Positions 35,791 through 45,423 of a DNA stretch of 64,000 nucleotides are shown piece after piece. Position 1 is the first letter of the stretch; every line of letters starts with the position of its first letter. Where the stretch lies: contig CP129490.1 in the NCBI GenBank assembly GCA_030584085.1, forward strand, positions 124,001-188,000. Direction: 5' to 3'. Origin of the DNA: Melioribacteraceae bacterium (GTDB lineage: Bacteria > Bacteroidota > Ignavibacteria > Ignavibacteriales > Melioribacteraceae). The position numbers and the translations under genes were made by a program. Below the pieces are notes generated by a model that was not told the DNA's origin, made no database searches, and worked only from the letters and a program-made list of their open reading frames with translations.

Positions 35791-37347
35791 CTATTTTAGC
35801 AGCATCAACTTTTTTATCTTGGAAAATTTACCGTTGGTTAACTTATAAAAATACATTCCGCTTGAAAGATCGCTTGCATCAAATTGTACTTCGTGATTGC
35901 CCGGCTGTAGTTTTTGGTTTACAAGCGTTGCAACCTCTCTTCCGAGGATGTCATATACAACTAGTTTTGTTGTAGTGGACGCAAATTTTGCGTCCACTAC
36001 GCTTGGGATTGTAAATTTTATTGTTGTACTTGGATTAAATGGATTCGGATAATTTTGTTCCAATACAAACTCATAAATAACTTCATCATCAACAGAAGTA
36101 ATTGAAGTTAAATCAACAGTTACAATTTTTGAATAAGCAAATATTCCGTCGTTATCTATTTGTTTTAATCTATAATCAATTCGAGTAAGATTATGATTAA
36201 GATCAAGAGGATCAGTAAATGAATAACTCTTCGGTGAACTTGTTGTCCCGTATCCTTGCACAAAACCTATTTCTTCCCAATGATTTTCACTTTGGACTTT
36301 TTCCTTTGTCCTTTGAACTTGGAAACCGTAGTTATTGGTTTCCGTTGCCGTTTCCCATTCAAGAATGACATCTTTATTAGACACATATCCTTCGAACATA
36401 TTCAATTCAACGGGGAGTGCATTTTCAAAAACAAATTCAGCAATTACAGGTAAATGATCACTAGCATAATAAAGTGCTTCAGCAATTGAATCGGGTACCG
36501 CTGAGTTTGGTAAATCAATTAACTCAAGATCATAATGATTCCCATCGTTTCCGAAGTTAACGTACGAATTATCGACATATGTAATGCCACCAAAATCATT
36601 AATTGATTGTGAAAATAGTATAAGATCAAACCGATCATCCAGTCCACCGATAGTACCCCCGCCAAATGCTGCAGTTCGAGTACTTTGTGTATGTTGTGAA
36701 GCATTTAATGGGCTATTCCAAGTTCCACTTACTGTAATTGGATCAATAAAATATCCGGTTTGAGATTGGTCTAATAATTTAACGTATGCAGGTTCGTTTG
36801 ATGAATAAAAGTTAAAGTCGCCGACGACCATGTAATATTTATTTGACGAAAAAGTGGAAGTTACTTTAATTAAGCTGTCAACCTCAGCTAATCGTTGCTG
36901 CTGATTTGTTGAACCTGTGCTTGATTTTAGGTGAACCGAATAAATTATTAAAGTATCGGTACTATGAGGATGATAAAGTGTAAATTGATTGATATCCCGA
37001 AGCTCTGTTGTAATCGGGATATTACTAATAAACTCAAATTTGGTTGAGTCATAATAAATACCGTTGTCCGAATCCGGTCCATTGATAAATGACCCTGCCT
37101 TATAATTTTGAGGAATCGGTTTTAATACCTCAGTATAAAACTCATCAATACTTTCTTGAGAAATAACTTCTTGAACGACTAATATTTGTGGCTGTACATA
37201 TTTTAACGTTTTTTGAAAATATGGATTTCTTGTCTCGGAAGTACTACCCGGATAATTAAGCAAATTATAAGTCATTAGTTTTATCGTTTCTTGAGCACTT
37301 AAATTTGTGAGTATTACTAAAAACACAATATTAAAAAGTTTCTTCAT
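35791..37347 (-). CDS. Secreted endonuclease/exonuclease/phosphatase-family protein with type IX sorting domain
   Basis: Protein of 518 aa. Signal peptide 1-18 (LSAQ). The EEP domain (about 20-310) shows LMTYNLLNYP, VVQEVIS, VHLKSSTGS, GDFNFYSS and ASDHLPVIAEF, which carry the metal and catalytic residues of DNase I-like enzymes. The same beta-sandwich linker as in the neighbouring gene and a QNYPNPFNPSTTIKF sorting domain follow. It is probably an exported nuclease or phosphodiesterase. A palindrome is inserted in frame at 35972-36000. Confidence 0.9.
   Translation of the reverse strand: MKKLFNIVFLVILTNLSAQETIKLMTYNLLNYPGSTSETRNPYFQKTLKYVQPQILVVQEVISQESIDEFYTEVLKPIPQNYKAGSFINGPDSDNGIYYDSTKFEFISNIPITTELRDINQFTLYHPHSTDTLIIYSVHLKSSTGSTNQQQRLAEVDSLIKVTSTFSSNKYYMVVGDFNFYSSNEPAYVKLLDQSQTGYFIDPITVSGTWNSPLNASQHTQSTRTAAFGGGTIGGLDDRFDLILFSQSINDFGGITYVDNSYVNFGNDGNHYDLELIDLPNSAVPDSIAEALYYASDHLPVIAEFVFENALPVELNMFEGYVSNKDVILEWETATETNNYGFQVQRTKEKVQSENHWEEIGFVQGYGTTSSPKSYSFTDPLDLNHNLTRIDYRLKQIDNDGIFAYSKIVTVDLTSITSVDDEVIYEFVLEQNYPNPFNPSTTIKFTIPSVVDAKFASTTTKLVVYDILGREVATLVNQKLQPGNHEVQFDASDLSSGMYFYKLTNGKFSKIKKLMLLK
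35972..36000. repeat. 29-bp palindrome of a second family, in frame in a sorting domain
   Basis: Arms GTAGTGGACGCAAA and TTTGCGTCCACTAC around one base. It encodes VVDAKFASTT at the same place of the sorting domain where two other genes carry the unrelated GTAGGGACAAGTCG palindrome. Both families begin GTAG and end CTAC and enter in the same frame. Confidence 0.95.
36284..36322. repeat. CTTTGGACTTT-type repeat inside coding sequence
   Basis: Imperfect copies of (C)TTTG(G/T)(A/C)CTTT encode the loop QVQRTKEKVQSE of the linker domain, at the position where the paralogue uses a TTCTGA repeat. Confidence 0.65.
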
Positions 37348-37489
37348 CTTTTTCGTTCTATTACTTTATACTTTCATTTATTATCGAAAAAAACGAGTGA
37401 TTATTTAATCTTTTTTGAAGGAATTTTGGAAGATATTTATTTGGGGGGAGACAAGAATCTATTTAAAAATCCTTGCTAACAAATTAAAA

Positions 37490-37894
37490 CTATTTGGTTG
37501 ATATATTCTGTTCGGATGAAGTTTGAAAAAAAATTGATCTAAAATCATTAATTACATTTTTTATCTTAACAATATCATGCCCTTTGTATAAGAAATAGTC
37601 CGCCCCTAATTGCTTGCTGATTTCCTCGAAATTATATTTTAACTGATTGGTAAAAATAATTTTTAATGATTTTGAATCTTGATTTCGTATAGACCGGAGT
37701 AGGTTTAGACCCGAACCATTTTCAAGATCAATATCGGTTATTATTATCTCCGGTTTCTGAGAATTGATTTCTTTAATGGCTTCATGAAAAGAGTTCGTCT
37801 CGAAAATTTCGGGATTTGTATAAGCATCATTTACTAATTCTTTAATTCGCTCTCTTATTTTTGAAGATCTATCTGCTATTAAAACTTTCATCAA
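37490..37894 (-). CDS. Single-domain response regulator receiver
   Basis: Protein of 134 aa: a CheY-like receiver with VLIADRSSKIRERI at the N-terminus, phosphoacceptor aspartate in IIITDIDLENGSGL, a threonine in IIFTNQLKY and YKGHD instead of the usual K-P pair. The first acidic pair is reduced to AD. No output domain. It lies 165 bp downstream of the NarL-type regulator and may compete for or relay phosphate from the same kinase. Confidence 0.8.
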   Translation of the reverse strand: MMKVLIADRSSKIRERIKELVNDAYTNPEIFETNSFHEAIKEINSQKPEIIITDIDLENGSGLNLLRSIRNQDSKSLKIIFTNQLKYNFEEISKQLGADYFLYKGHDIVKIKNVINDFRSIFFQTSSEQNISTK

Positions 37895-38059
37895 TTACCC
37901 CAAAAATTACTGATAAAGATATTGGTTTTTCTTTGGCTCTGTCTAGTGTCGAATTATTGGTTTTTGTGTAGAGATTTTTAGAAGTGAGTTGCGGTAATTA
38001 CAACGAATATTATGCGGTTATTTCGACTACTTATTAGTTTTACCGAAGTGTAATAATTT

Positions 38060-38689
38060 TTATGTAATCAGATTTTGCTCAATCGCATATCTGATAATTT
38101 CCGCATTAGTTTTCATTTTCATTTTTTCCATTATTCTAGATCTATAAGATGTGACAGTATTCACACTTATAAAAAGCATTTCAGCAATTTCGCTTACAGA
38201 TTTCCCCTCGGCAATTAAACGCATAACTTCAAATTCACGATTTGATAAATTTTCATGCAGGGGTTTATCATGATCAACATCCAACTCCAAAGCTAAGTGT
38301 TCTGCCAGTGTCGGTGTGATATATTTTCTTCCGTCAGCAATTTTTCTTAAGGCTTCTATTAAAATTTTTGAAGCGGTGCCTTTTGTTATAAATCCAAAAG
38401 CACCGGCTCTAAGTGCTCTAACCGCAAATCTATCTTCCGGATGCATACTTAAAATTAATATCCGGGTGTCGGGATAATGTGTTTTTATTTCACTTATTAA
38501 ATCTAAACCGCTTCTTCCCGGAAGAGTAATATCTAGAATGACGATATCAATTTTATTTTTAGATAAAAGCTCGAACATTTCGTCAGCATTTTGAGCTTCT
38601 CCAATAACATCAATATCGGATTCTTTTGCGATTACCTTTTTAAGTCCCTCACGTATTAATTCGTGATCATCAACGAGAATTATTCTCAT
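38060..38689 (-). CDS. NarL/FixJ-family response regulator
   Basis: Protein of 209 aa. Receiver domain with DDHELIREGL at the N-terminus, phosphoacceptor aspartate in VILDITLPGRSG and lysine in FITKGT. C-terminal LuxR-type helix-turn-helix: LSNREFEVMRLIAEGKSVSE, then IAEMLFISVNTVTSYRSRIM. It starts 12 bp after the stop of the PAS histidine kinase and is surely its partner. The regulon is unknown. Confidence 0.95.
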   Translation of the reverse strand: MRIILVDDHELIREGLKKVIAKESDIDVIGEAQNADEMFELLSKNKIDIVILDITLPGRSGLDLISEIKTHYPDTRILILSMHPEDRFAVRALRAGAFGFITKGTASKILIEALRKIADGRKYITPTLAEHLALELDVDHDKPLHENLSNREFEVMRLIAEGKSVSEIAEMLFISVNTVTSYRSRIMEKMKMKTNAEIIRYAIEQNLIT

Positions 38690-38701
38690 ATAAATTTCCT
38701 T

Positions 38702-41548
38702 TTAGTTAATTGGTACTAGAACTTCAACTAATGTTCCGCCGTTAGAATTTTCGGTTATCGAAATAGATCCACTTAATAAACTCACTCGCTCTTTCATCCC
38801 AATAATTCCGATTGATGCAACATCATCAATTGATTCTTCATTAATGCCTATTCCGTTATCAATAATTTTCATGCTGAATTTATTATCATTTTCTTCAAGT
38901 ATTACATTTACTTCGGTGGCTTTCGAATGTCTGGCGACATTGGTGAGAGCTTCTTGAAAAACCCTAAATATGCCGACTTTTTTATCATTATCAATTTCTA
39001 AATCATCAATTAATTTTTCAAGTTTTGTGTCAATCTTAAATCGTCTTTCAAATTCTTTGAGGTGCCACTCAAGGGCGGGTATTAAACCTAGATGATCGAG
39101 CACATCCGGACGAAGTTCTGTTGAAATATCTTGTACAGATTTAATTAACTTTTCAATTAATTTTTCAATCGGTTTAAGATTATTAAGAAGGACTTCCTTT
39201 GGGAGTTTTACATTATTTTCTAAATCATCAATTAATAGACCGATATCCATATTAATTGCGGTTAGAACTTGCCCAAGTTCGTCATGTATTTCTCTGGCAA
39301 TTCTAGTTCTTTCTTCTTCTCTTGTAGATTGTAAACTTGCGGATAAAGCGCGTAATTGTTTTTGTGATTTTAAAAGATCTGCTTCAATTTTTTTGAATTC
39401 GGTTACATCCAGACAAGAACCATACATTCCAATCACTTCATTTTTAGAATTAGTTTGTATAATTCCTCTTGTAGATAATATTCTTATCTCCCCATTTGGT
39501 CTAACGATTTTTTCGAAATGGAAAAAAGGCCTCGCAGTTTTGATTGAGTTTTGAACATTTTGTAAAACTTCCTCTTTCCCGTCAGGGTGTAGCATGTTTA
39601 TAAACTTCTCATAAGTTGGAGTAAATGTGTTTTTGTCAACACCAAATATTCTATAGAGTTCGTCTGACCAATAAAGTTGATCTTTCGCGATATCCCATTC
39701 CCAACTTCCTAAATGCGCAAGTTGTTCTGCCTGACTTAGTAATAAACGTTTCTTTCTAATGTCATTTTCAATTTTTTTTCTTTCGGTTATGTCGGTTACT
39801 ATTGCAATAAATCTATTTATATTTCCATCCTCATCTTTGTTATAACTCCAATCAACTTGAACATCAATAATATTATTATCTTTTGTCCTTCGCTTTACAA
39901 ACTCAGTTTGCGGATTCACCTTACCTTTAATTGCTTTTTCAATAAATAATTTCATGTAGTCAACATCATCTTCTTTTGCCTGAAGTTCCCAGATTTTAGT
40001 GCCGACAATTTCTTCAACGTTAAATCCGTGCATTCTGGCAAAAGCGGCATTTGCAACTACTATTGTTCCTTCAACATCTGTTTTAACTATTCCATGGGGA
40101 AGTAATTCAAAAATTGTTCTGAACCTCTTTTCGCTTTCTAGAAGTTGCTTTTCAGATAATTTGCGTTCAGTGATGTCTCTGATTGTAGTCAGCGTATAAT
40201 TTTTATTAAATATCGTAATTGGGCTAACCATAACATCAACCGGAAATTCATTTTTGTCCTTTTTCAAACCGAATAGTTCTAAATGTGCTCCCATTTCTCG
40301 TTTACGACGCTGCTGCTGATAATTTTTAATATGTTGGGTATGAACCTCGTGATATTTAGGCGGAATCAATACATTGATAGTATTTCCAATCAACTCATCG
40401 CGGGAATATCCAAACAGTTTTTCAACTTGTTCATTTATTTGATTTATAATTCCTTCATCATCTACAACTATTAAAGCATCCGGGGCTGATTCAAAAAGAG
40501 TTGAAAATGTTGCTTCACTTTCTATTAATTTTTTTTCAGTAATTCTTCTTTCGGTAATATCTTGTACTAACAGCATACATCCAATATATACTTCCGATTG
40601 GTATATATGATTTTTAGTTAACGCGATATGTTTAATTTGGTCATTAAACAATAACTCTCTTTCTTCCGTTGTATTATCATTGAGAAATTCTAATCCATTT
40701 ATTAGAGAACTAATTTCCTTATAACGAACTTTTGATAATTGAGTATCAAAAACTTTTTCAGCGCTTTTATTCATGTGTAAAATTTTTCTGGCTGAGTCGG
40801 TAATGATTATTCCGTCCGACATTGAACTAAAAATGTTATAGGAAAGGTCTTCGATACCCAGACCAAATAATCTATACTTATAAACAGCAACAAATATGAA
40901 GATAGATTGAATAACGCTTATTGATTCGGCAATTTGAAAAGATGTTCTTTGATGTAATATGTAAGGCAGCAGTACATTAGAAATTAATGCTATAATAAGT
41001 GAAACTAAAGAGCCTGTTATGATAAGCGGAGCTGATTTTTTCAGCAGTTCATTGTTAGAATCAGCAGCCTTTTTGTAAATGAGATATAAAGAAAAACTGC
41101 CCGGAAAGGTGATAACCAACATAACAAGCGGGATAAACATCGGACCAATATCTTCATCAGGACCCCAGTAATAATTGTTATAGCCGTCGAATACCAAATC
41201 TGTAAGAATTGAAAGTGCAACCGCTGATACAGTTAAAGCGAGAAGAAAATAAAAAATCCAATCTTTTCTTCTATCGATGAATTCATAAGTAAAATTTAGA
41301 AACCAGAATCCAATTGACAGCCAGGCAATTGAAGCTAATTTAAAAATAAGAGGAATATAATCTGATGGAATATCTTGCCGAAGTATTATCTCGCAAAAAA
41401 TCCAAAACGAAAGATTTATCGAATAATAAATATATGCTCTATTAATTCGATTTTTTCTCTTTTGTGCAAAGATATAAATCGCAACAAATCCATTAATTAA
41501 TAAAGCAATGGTTGGTATAATGGAAAAAATATTCATAAATCCAATCAA
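38702..41548 (-). CDS. Multi-PAS sensor histidine kinase of the NarX/DesK type
   Basis: Kinase of 948 aa. Seven membrane helices (about 5-230) of the N-terminal 7TM type are followed by four PAS/PAC modules (about 240-720; visible in ITERRITEKKLIESEATF, ITERKLSEKQLLESEKRF and similar joints) and a HisKA_3 domain with phosphoacceptor histidine in EERTRIAREIHDELGQ. The HATPase ends NSNGGTLVEVLVPIN. HisKA_3 kinases pair with NarL-type regulators, and one follows directly. It probably senses a membrane or redox signal. Confidence 0.94.
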   Translation of the reverse strand: MIGFMNIFSIIPTIALLINGFVAIYIFAQKRKNRINRAYIYYSINLSFWIFCEIILRQDIPSDYIPLIFKLASIAWLSIGFWFLNFTYEFIDRRKDWIFYFLLALTVSAVALSILTDLVFDGYNNYYWGPDEDIGPMFIPLVMLVITFPGSFSLYLIYKKAADSNNELLKKSAPLIITGSLVSLIIALISNVLLPYILHQRTSFQIAESISVIQSIFIFVAVYKYRLFGLGIEDLSYNIFSSMSDGIIITDSARKILHMNKSAEKVFDTQLSKVRYKEISSLINGLEFLNDNTTEERELLFNDQIKHIALTKNHIYQSEVYIGCMLLVQDITERRITEKKLIESEATFSTLFESAPDALIVVDDEGIINQINEQVEKLFGYSRDELIGNTINVLIPPKYHEVHTQHIKNYQQQRRKREMGAHLELFGLKKDKNEFPVDVMVSPITIFNKNYTLTTIRDITERKLSEKQLLESEKRFRTIFELLPHGIVKTDVEGTIVVANAAFARMHGFNVEEIVGTKIWELQAKEDDVDYMKLFIEKAIKGKVNPQTEFVKRRTKDNNIIDVQVDWSYNKDEDGNINRFIAIVTDITERKKIENDIRKKRLLLSQAEQLAHLGSWEWDIAKDQLYWSDELYRIFGVDKNTFTPTYEKFINMLHPDGKEEVLQNVQNSIKTARPFFHFEKIVRPNGEIRILSTRGIIQTNSKNEVIGMYGSCLDVTEFKKIEADLLKSQKQLRALSASLQSTREEERTRIAREIHDELGQVLTAINMDIGLLIDDLENNVKLPKEVLLNNLKPIEKLIEKLIKSVQDISTELRPDVLDHLGLIPALEWHLKEFERRFKIDTKLEKLIDDLEIDNDKKVGIFRVFQEALTNVARHSKATEVNVILEENDNKFSMKIIDNGIGINEESIDDVASIGIIGMKERVSLLSGSISITENSNGGTLVEVLVPIN

Positions 41549-41589
41549 TTAACTATATCTGAGTGAATTTACGAAAATAATTTTAAGAT

Positions 41590-41623
41590 GAGAAAAAATA
41601 AAAGCCCGTCATGTGACGGGCTT
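41590..41623 (-). terminator. Intrinsic terminator for the 41654 lipoprotein gene
   Basis: On the minus strand the stem AAGCCCGTCA/TGACGGGCTT with a two-base centre runs into TTATTTTTTCT. It separates the lipoprotein gene from the kinase gene. Confidence 0.8.
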
Positions 41624-41653
41624 GGCTTATAGAGGGGGGAGGTTTATGAGAAT

Positions 41654-42970
41654 TTATGATTGCATATAAATCATGGAATAGATATTTGCTATTGCTTGAA
41701 TTTGTGTCGAATTTGGTAATGATAGCTCACTGGAGACCGTCGCATTTATACTTGCATAAAATGTAGTATATGCAGTAATCAAAGCTTGAATATTAGCCGC
41801 AGCAGCAACCGAAGAATCAAATGTAGATTTTAATGAGGTTTCAATTGCAGTTTCGACAACTGTAAGGGAAGTTGAAATCGAACTGAATGATGACTTAACA
41901 TTTGATTTAATTGATGATCGGTAATCTGCGTATGCTTGTGAAATTCCGCTTATCGAAGTTGAATTTCTTATAGCAAGCAATAAGTTATTGTTTTCTTCTT
42001 CAACATTTTGACGATGCTGTTCGCTTGCACCGGCTTTTTCATGTTCTTCGAGCATTGCTTTGGCAATTAATTTCGCTTTAAAATATGCGTTTCGTTTTGC
42101 CATCTCAAATTGTGAATTTGATTCAATGTTGCTATTGAATTTCAACATTGCCTTGCCTGAGATTTCCTCAGTTTGAGCATAATGAGTCATCGAAATAGAA
42201 GTATTGATATAACCATTGACCCTTGCATTATAGTATTTTTCCCAAGCAGTTCTGTAAGATGCTTCAGTATCACTGCTAAAATAAAGATCACGTTCAAATT
42301 CCTTTTGAGAGCTTTCATCTACGGATTTTGCTTCTTCATATTGTGCGTTTGAGTATCCATAATGTGAGTTTGTTATAGCGGCAGCACGCGCTTCGGCTTT
42401 TGCAACTATTGCATTTTTTACTTCAGTGTTTGTTATTACACCGCTTTTAATTTTTGCTGCAAGCTCACTACTTATATGAAAAGCAACGTCATGATAACTA
42501 ACTACATTCGCCTTATTGTCGGAAACAACCTCAGCGTAAACATCAGCTTCAGCTGTTGTTTCGGTATTCAGTGGAGGACAATAGTTATCATTTGAAGCTG
42601 ATAACTCAGAACTAATGATAGCTTTCCATTCACTACTTCCTTTTGTGGCGTAGATAACTACATTTGATTTACCTGTCGAGTTAGTATTGATTTCAAAAAC
42701 TCCATTTGCGTCGGTTTGAACACTTGTTTCGGATGTTGTCACAAGTGTACCGCTTGATGTAATTTCAGCAGTTGTAACTGTTGCTCCTTCCACTCCGGCA
42801 CTTACTTTATTCAATCCGTCTCCATAGCCGTCATTATCAGTTACACGACCTTTTACTATTGTCTCATTTCCATTTCCATCAATCGGATTTGAATCGCTAT
42901 CTTCACTACAAGCGACAAGAATAAACGTAGTTAATATTATATATAGCAATGATTTAATGTGCTTTTTCAT
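41654..42970 (-). CDS. Large lipoprotein, Ala/Ser-rich, with N-terminal carboxypeptidase-like repeat
   Basis: Protein of 438 aa. Signal peptide with lipobox LVACS (cysteine near residue 21). Residues 36-140 look like a carboxypeptidase-regulatory/Ig-like beta domain (VKGRVTDNDGYGDGLN, VFEINTNSTGKSNVV). The rest is a long helical region rich in A, S and N without known signature. Attached to the envelope; function unknown. It follows the beta-barrel gene by 39 bp. Confidence 0.75.
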   Translation of the reverse strand: MKKHIKSLLYIILTTFILVACSEDSDSNPIDGNGNETIVKGRVTDNDGYGDGLNKVSAGVEGATVTTAEITSSGTLVTTSETSVQTDANGVFEINTNSTGKSNVVIYATKGSSEWKAIISSELSASNDNYCPPLNTETTAEADVYAEVVSDNKANVVSYHDVAFHISSELAAKIKSGVITNTEVKNAIVAKAEARAAAITNSHYGYSNAQYEEAKSVDESSQKEFERDLYFSSDTEASYRTAWEKYYNARVNGYINTSISMTHYAQTEEISGKAMLKFNSNIESNSQFEMAKRNAYFKAKLIAKAMLEEHEKAGASEQHRQNVEEENNNLLLAIRNSTSISGISQAYADYRSSIKSNVKSSFSSISTSLTVVETAIETSLKSTFDSSVAAAANIQALITAYTTFYASINATVSSELSLPNSTQIQAIANIYSMIYMQS

Positions 42971-43009
42971 TGTGATACTCCTTTTTTGTTTTCATTATAT
43001 AATTATTGC

Positions 43010-43504
43010 TTAAGGATAAAAGCGAAATCCTAAAGCAAGATCTAATGCTCCCCCGGTTTTAGGTATAAAACCTAAAAGTGGTCCTAATTCAAAGTAAATC
43101 TCGAAAGGTGATGAACCAGGATAAAAATCTATACCTACAATACCGCGGACAGCAACTCCAACACCGCGATCTCTTATATAGAAAAGATCTCCTCTATCTT
43201 TGTAAAAAAATGATTTACCAGTTCCGAACCCAAGTACTCCCCCAAATCCGGCATGCATTGCGACGTATCTGGAGTTGAATGCGTTGAAATGCCATAAATA
43301 ATCAGCTCCGATTCTTAACCCGCCGAAATATGAACTACCTAAATTGAAGTTCCATGCGTTTATTTGATTAACATTATACTTTGCAGTTAATCCCGTTGGA
43401 TCACCAATCGAAATACCAAATCCCCACTCCTTTCTTACTTGTGAATAAGTCGTTATTGTCAGAAGCATTACTATTAGAAGTAAGTATTTGTTGAATGACT
43501 TCAT
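43010..43504 (-). CDS. Small outer-membrane beta-barrel protein
   Basis: Protein of 164 aa with signal peptide (1-21, TTYSQ) and a body of alternating glycine-aromatic strands ending in the barrel-type FRFYP. No specific family. Likely in one operon with the lipoprotein downstream. The 262 bp before it (43505-43766) show nothing I can call. Confidence 0.75.
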   Translation of the reverse strand: MKSFNKYLLLIVMLLTITTYSQVRKEWGFGISIGDPTGLTAKYNVNQINAWNFNLGSSYFGGLRIGADYLWHFNAFNSRYVAMHAGFGGVLGFGTGKSFFYKDRGDLFYIRDRGVGVAVRGIVGIDFYPGSSPFEIYFELGPLLGFIPKTGGALDLALGFRFYP

Positions 43505-43766
43505 TTGATTTGTTCCTTCTCTGTTTTTGGAATAAAATTCATTTATTAAATTTCTTGAGACAAATCTATGTAGTGTGTTTTCGATGTGTTAGAGCAAATC
43601 TTATGATTAACTTGAAAAGATTTTACGATTAGGTTTGTGGTTGTTTTTGCTACACGAATTCACTTTTCGGCGAAGATGTGCGAATTAGACTCGATCTATA
43701 TTAAAAATGAATATAAAATGGACTTTTCTTAAATTAAATCAGTTAATCATATCAATTGAGTAAAAT

Positions 43767-45035
43767 ATGAACAACAAATTTTATACTGATTTTGATACTG
43801 AGCGTCTGTATGATAGTAAACGGGAAAATGACTATAGAAATGCATTTCAAATTGATAGAGATAGAATCATCCATTCATCGGAGTTTAGGCGACTGCAAGG
43901 TAAAACCCAAGTATTTTTGCCGGGTGAATATGATTTTTATAGAACGAGATTAACTCACTCAATTGAAGTTGCACAAATCGGAAGATCAATCTGCAATTTC
44001 ATTCAACATCATGAAAAAGATTTCTTTAGTGAAGATTATTTTATTGATCCCGACCTAGTTGAATCTGCATGTCTTGCACATGATTTGGGTCATCCGCCAT
44101 TCGGTCATGCCGGTGAACGAACACTTCATAAATTGATGAAAGAATACGGCGGCTTTGAAGGAAATGCCCAAACTCTTCGCATTATTACGGAAACGCTTTA
44201 TAGAACCGAAGATTCACGTAAAGGAATGAATCCATGCCGTGCCTTTTTAGACAGCATTCTAAAATATAAAAGTTTATTTAGCGAACTTGAAAATCCTCTC
44301 AATCATTATGTATATGATAATCACAAAGAGTACTTGAATTTTGTATTCGGTGGAATAGATATCCATGAAAAATTTGCTCACGGCGAGGAAGCTGATTCAT
44401 TCAGAAGTATTGAATGCCAAATTATGGATTGGGCAGATGATACCGCTTATGCTATTAATGATATTCAAGATAGTATTACCGGCGGATTTATTAACATAGC
44501 AAAACTAGTTAATTATGGAAACAGCACTTCACTAAATAAGAATGAAATTAATTATCTAGAAGAACTGATTAATTGGATAAAAGAAAGTAAGTATAAACCA
44601 AAACTCGGTTCGCAAGTTGGTGATTTTATACAAGCATGTTCAATCAAAGAACGCAAAACTTTTCTTGATGATAAAACCAATCGTTATAAATATGTTTTAG
44701 TAGTTGACAATAGTTGTTTAGAGAAAGCAAACTTCTATAAAAATATTGCTGTCGATCTTGTTTTTAAGTCAACACAACTGCATCAAATGGAATCTAAAGG
44801 CGATTACATGTTAACCAACTTTTTTAGTGTAATGCGCGAAAATTATATTGAAAAAATTTCCGGCATGAAATTAATTCCCGAATTCAGTCACAAAATAGTT
44901 GTAAATAGTTCAGATAAATTCGAACGAGCCAGATTAATTTGTGATAATATTGCGGGAATGACTGATTCATTTGCGATGAGATCTTACAGAAGATTGTTTG
45001 ATCCGAACTATAGTTCTTTGGCTGATTTGGTTTAA
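43767..45035 (+). CDS. dgt: Deoxyguanosinetriphosphate triphosphohydrolase-like protein
   Basis: HD-domain dNTP triphosphohydrolase of 422 aa. The N-terminal FRRLQGKTQVF motif and the HD metal residues in RLTHSIEVAQIGR and CLAHDLGHPPFGHAGE are typical of dGTPases. The second aspartate is in MDWADDTAYAINDIQD. It removes triphosphate from dGTP and related dNTPs in the cytoplasm. Monocistronic. Confidence 0.94.
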   Translation: MNNKFYTDFDTERLYDSKRENDYRNAFQIDRDRIIHSSEFRRLQGKTQVFLPGEYDFYRTRLTHSIEVAQIGRSICNFIQHHEKDFFSEDYFIDPDLVESACLAHDLGHPPFGHAGERTLHKLMKEYGGFEGNAQTLRIITETLYRTEDSRKGMNPCRAFLDSILKYKSLFSELENPLNHYVYDNHKEYLNFVFGGIDIHEKFAHGEEADSFRSIECQIMDWADDTAYAINDIQDSITGGFINIAKLVNYGNSTSLNKNEINYLEELINWIKESKYKPKLGSQVGDFIQACSIKERKTFLDDKTNRYKYVLVVDNSCLEKANFYKNIAVDLVFKSTQLHQMESKGDYMLTNFFSVMRENYIEKISGMKLIPEFSHKIVVNSSDKFERARLICDNIAGMTDSFAMRSYRRLFDPNYSSLADLV

Positions 45036-45132
45036 CCATTGTTTTACATTGGAAATTCACTAATTAACCAAAGAAGATTTGGGTTAGTTCACATCGATTT
45101 ACGTTTATTTTTAAATAATAATTAACTACTTT

Positions 45133-45160
45133 TGAACCAAATTGATCCATAAATGGTTCA
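45133..45160. promoter_or_regulatory. Candidate operator of the toxin-antitoxin pair
   Basis: Inverted repeat TGAACCA-N14-TGGTTCA, 8 bp before the antitoxin ATG. VapB-type antitoxins bind such repeats over their promoter. Confidence 0.5.
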
Positions 45161-45168
45161 CTATCCAA

Positions 45169-45423
45169 ATGAAATCGATAACATTACATAACATGAATAA
45201 TAAATTGTACCAGTATCTAACTAGACGAGCAAAGGAAAAGGGTACAAGTTTAAATCAGACTATTAAGTTAATTCTTGAAGAGCACTTCGGAATTCGCTCC
45301 CAACAAAATAAGAAGGGAAATGAGTTTCAAGAGTTTTTAGGTGTCTGGGATAAGCGGGAACTAAAACAATTCCAAAAAAGAACCGAGGAATTTAGTAAAG
45401 TGAACGAGGACGATTGGAAGTGA
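45169..45423 (+). CDS. VapB/FitA-like antitoxin
   Basis: Protein of 84 aa from the ATG at 45169; an in-frame ATG at 45142 would lie within the candidate operator. The N-terminal part, LYQYLTRRAKEKGTSLNQTI, is a ribbon-helix-helix DNA-binding domain, and the C-terminal part is charged and would wrap the toxin. Its stop overlaps the GTG start of the PIN-domain gene. Confidence 0.82.
   Translation: MKSITLHNMNNKLYQYLTRRAKEKGTSLNQTIKLILEEHFGIRSQQNKKGNEFQEFLGVWDKRELKQFQKRTEEFSKVNEDDWK

Noticed and set aside
31487-36000. CRISPR-like repeats
   Set aside because: The palindromes are single units inside separate genes, without regular spacers or cas genes.
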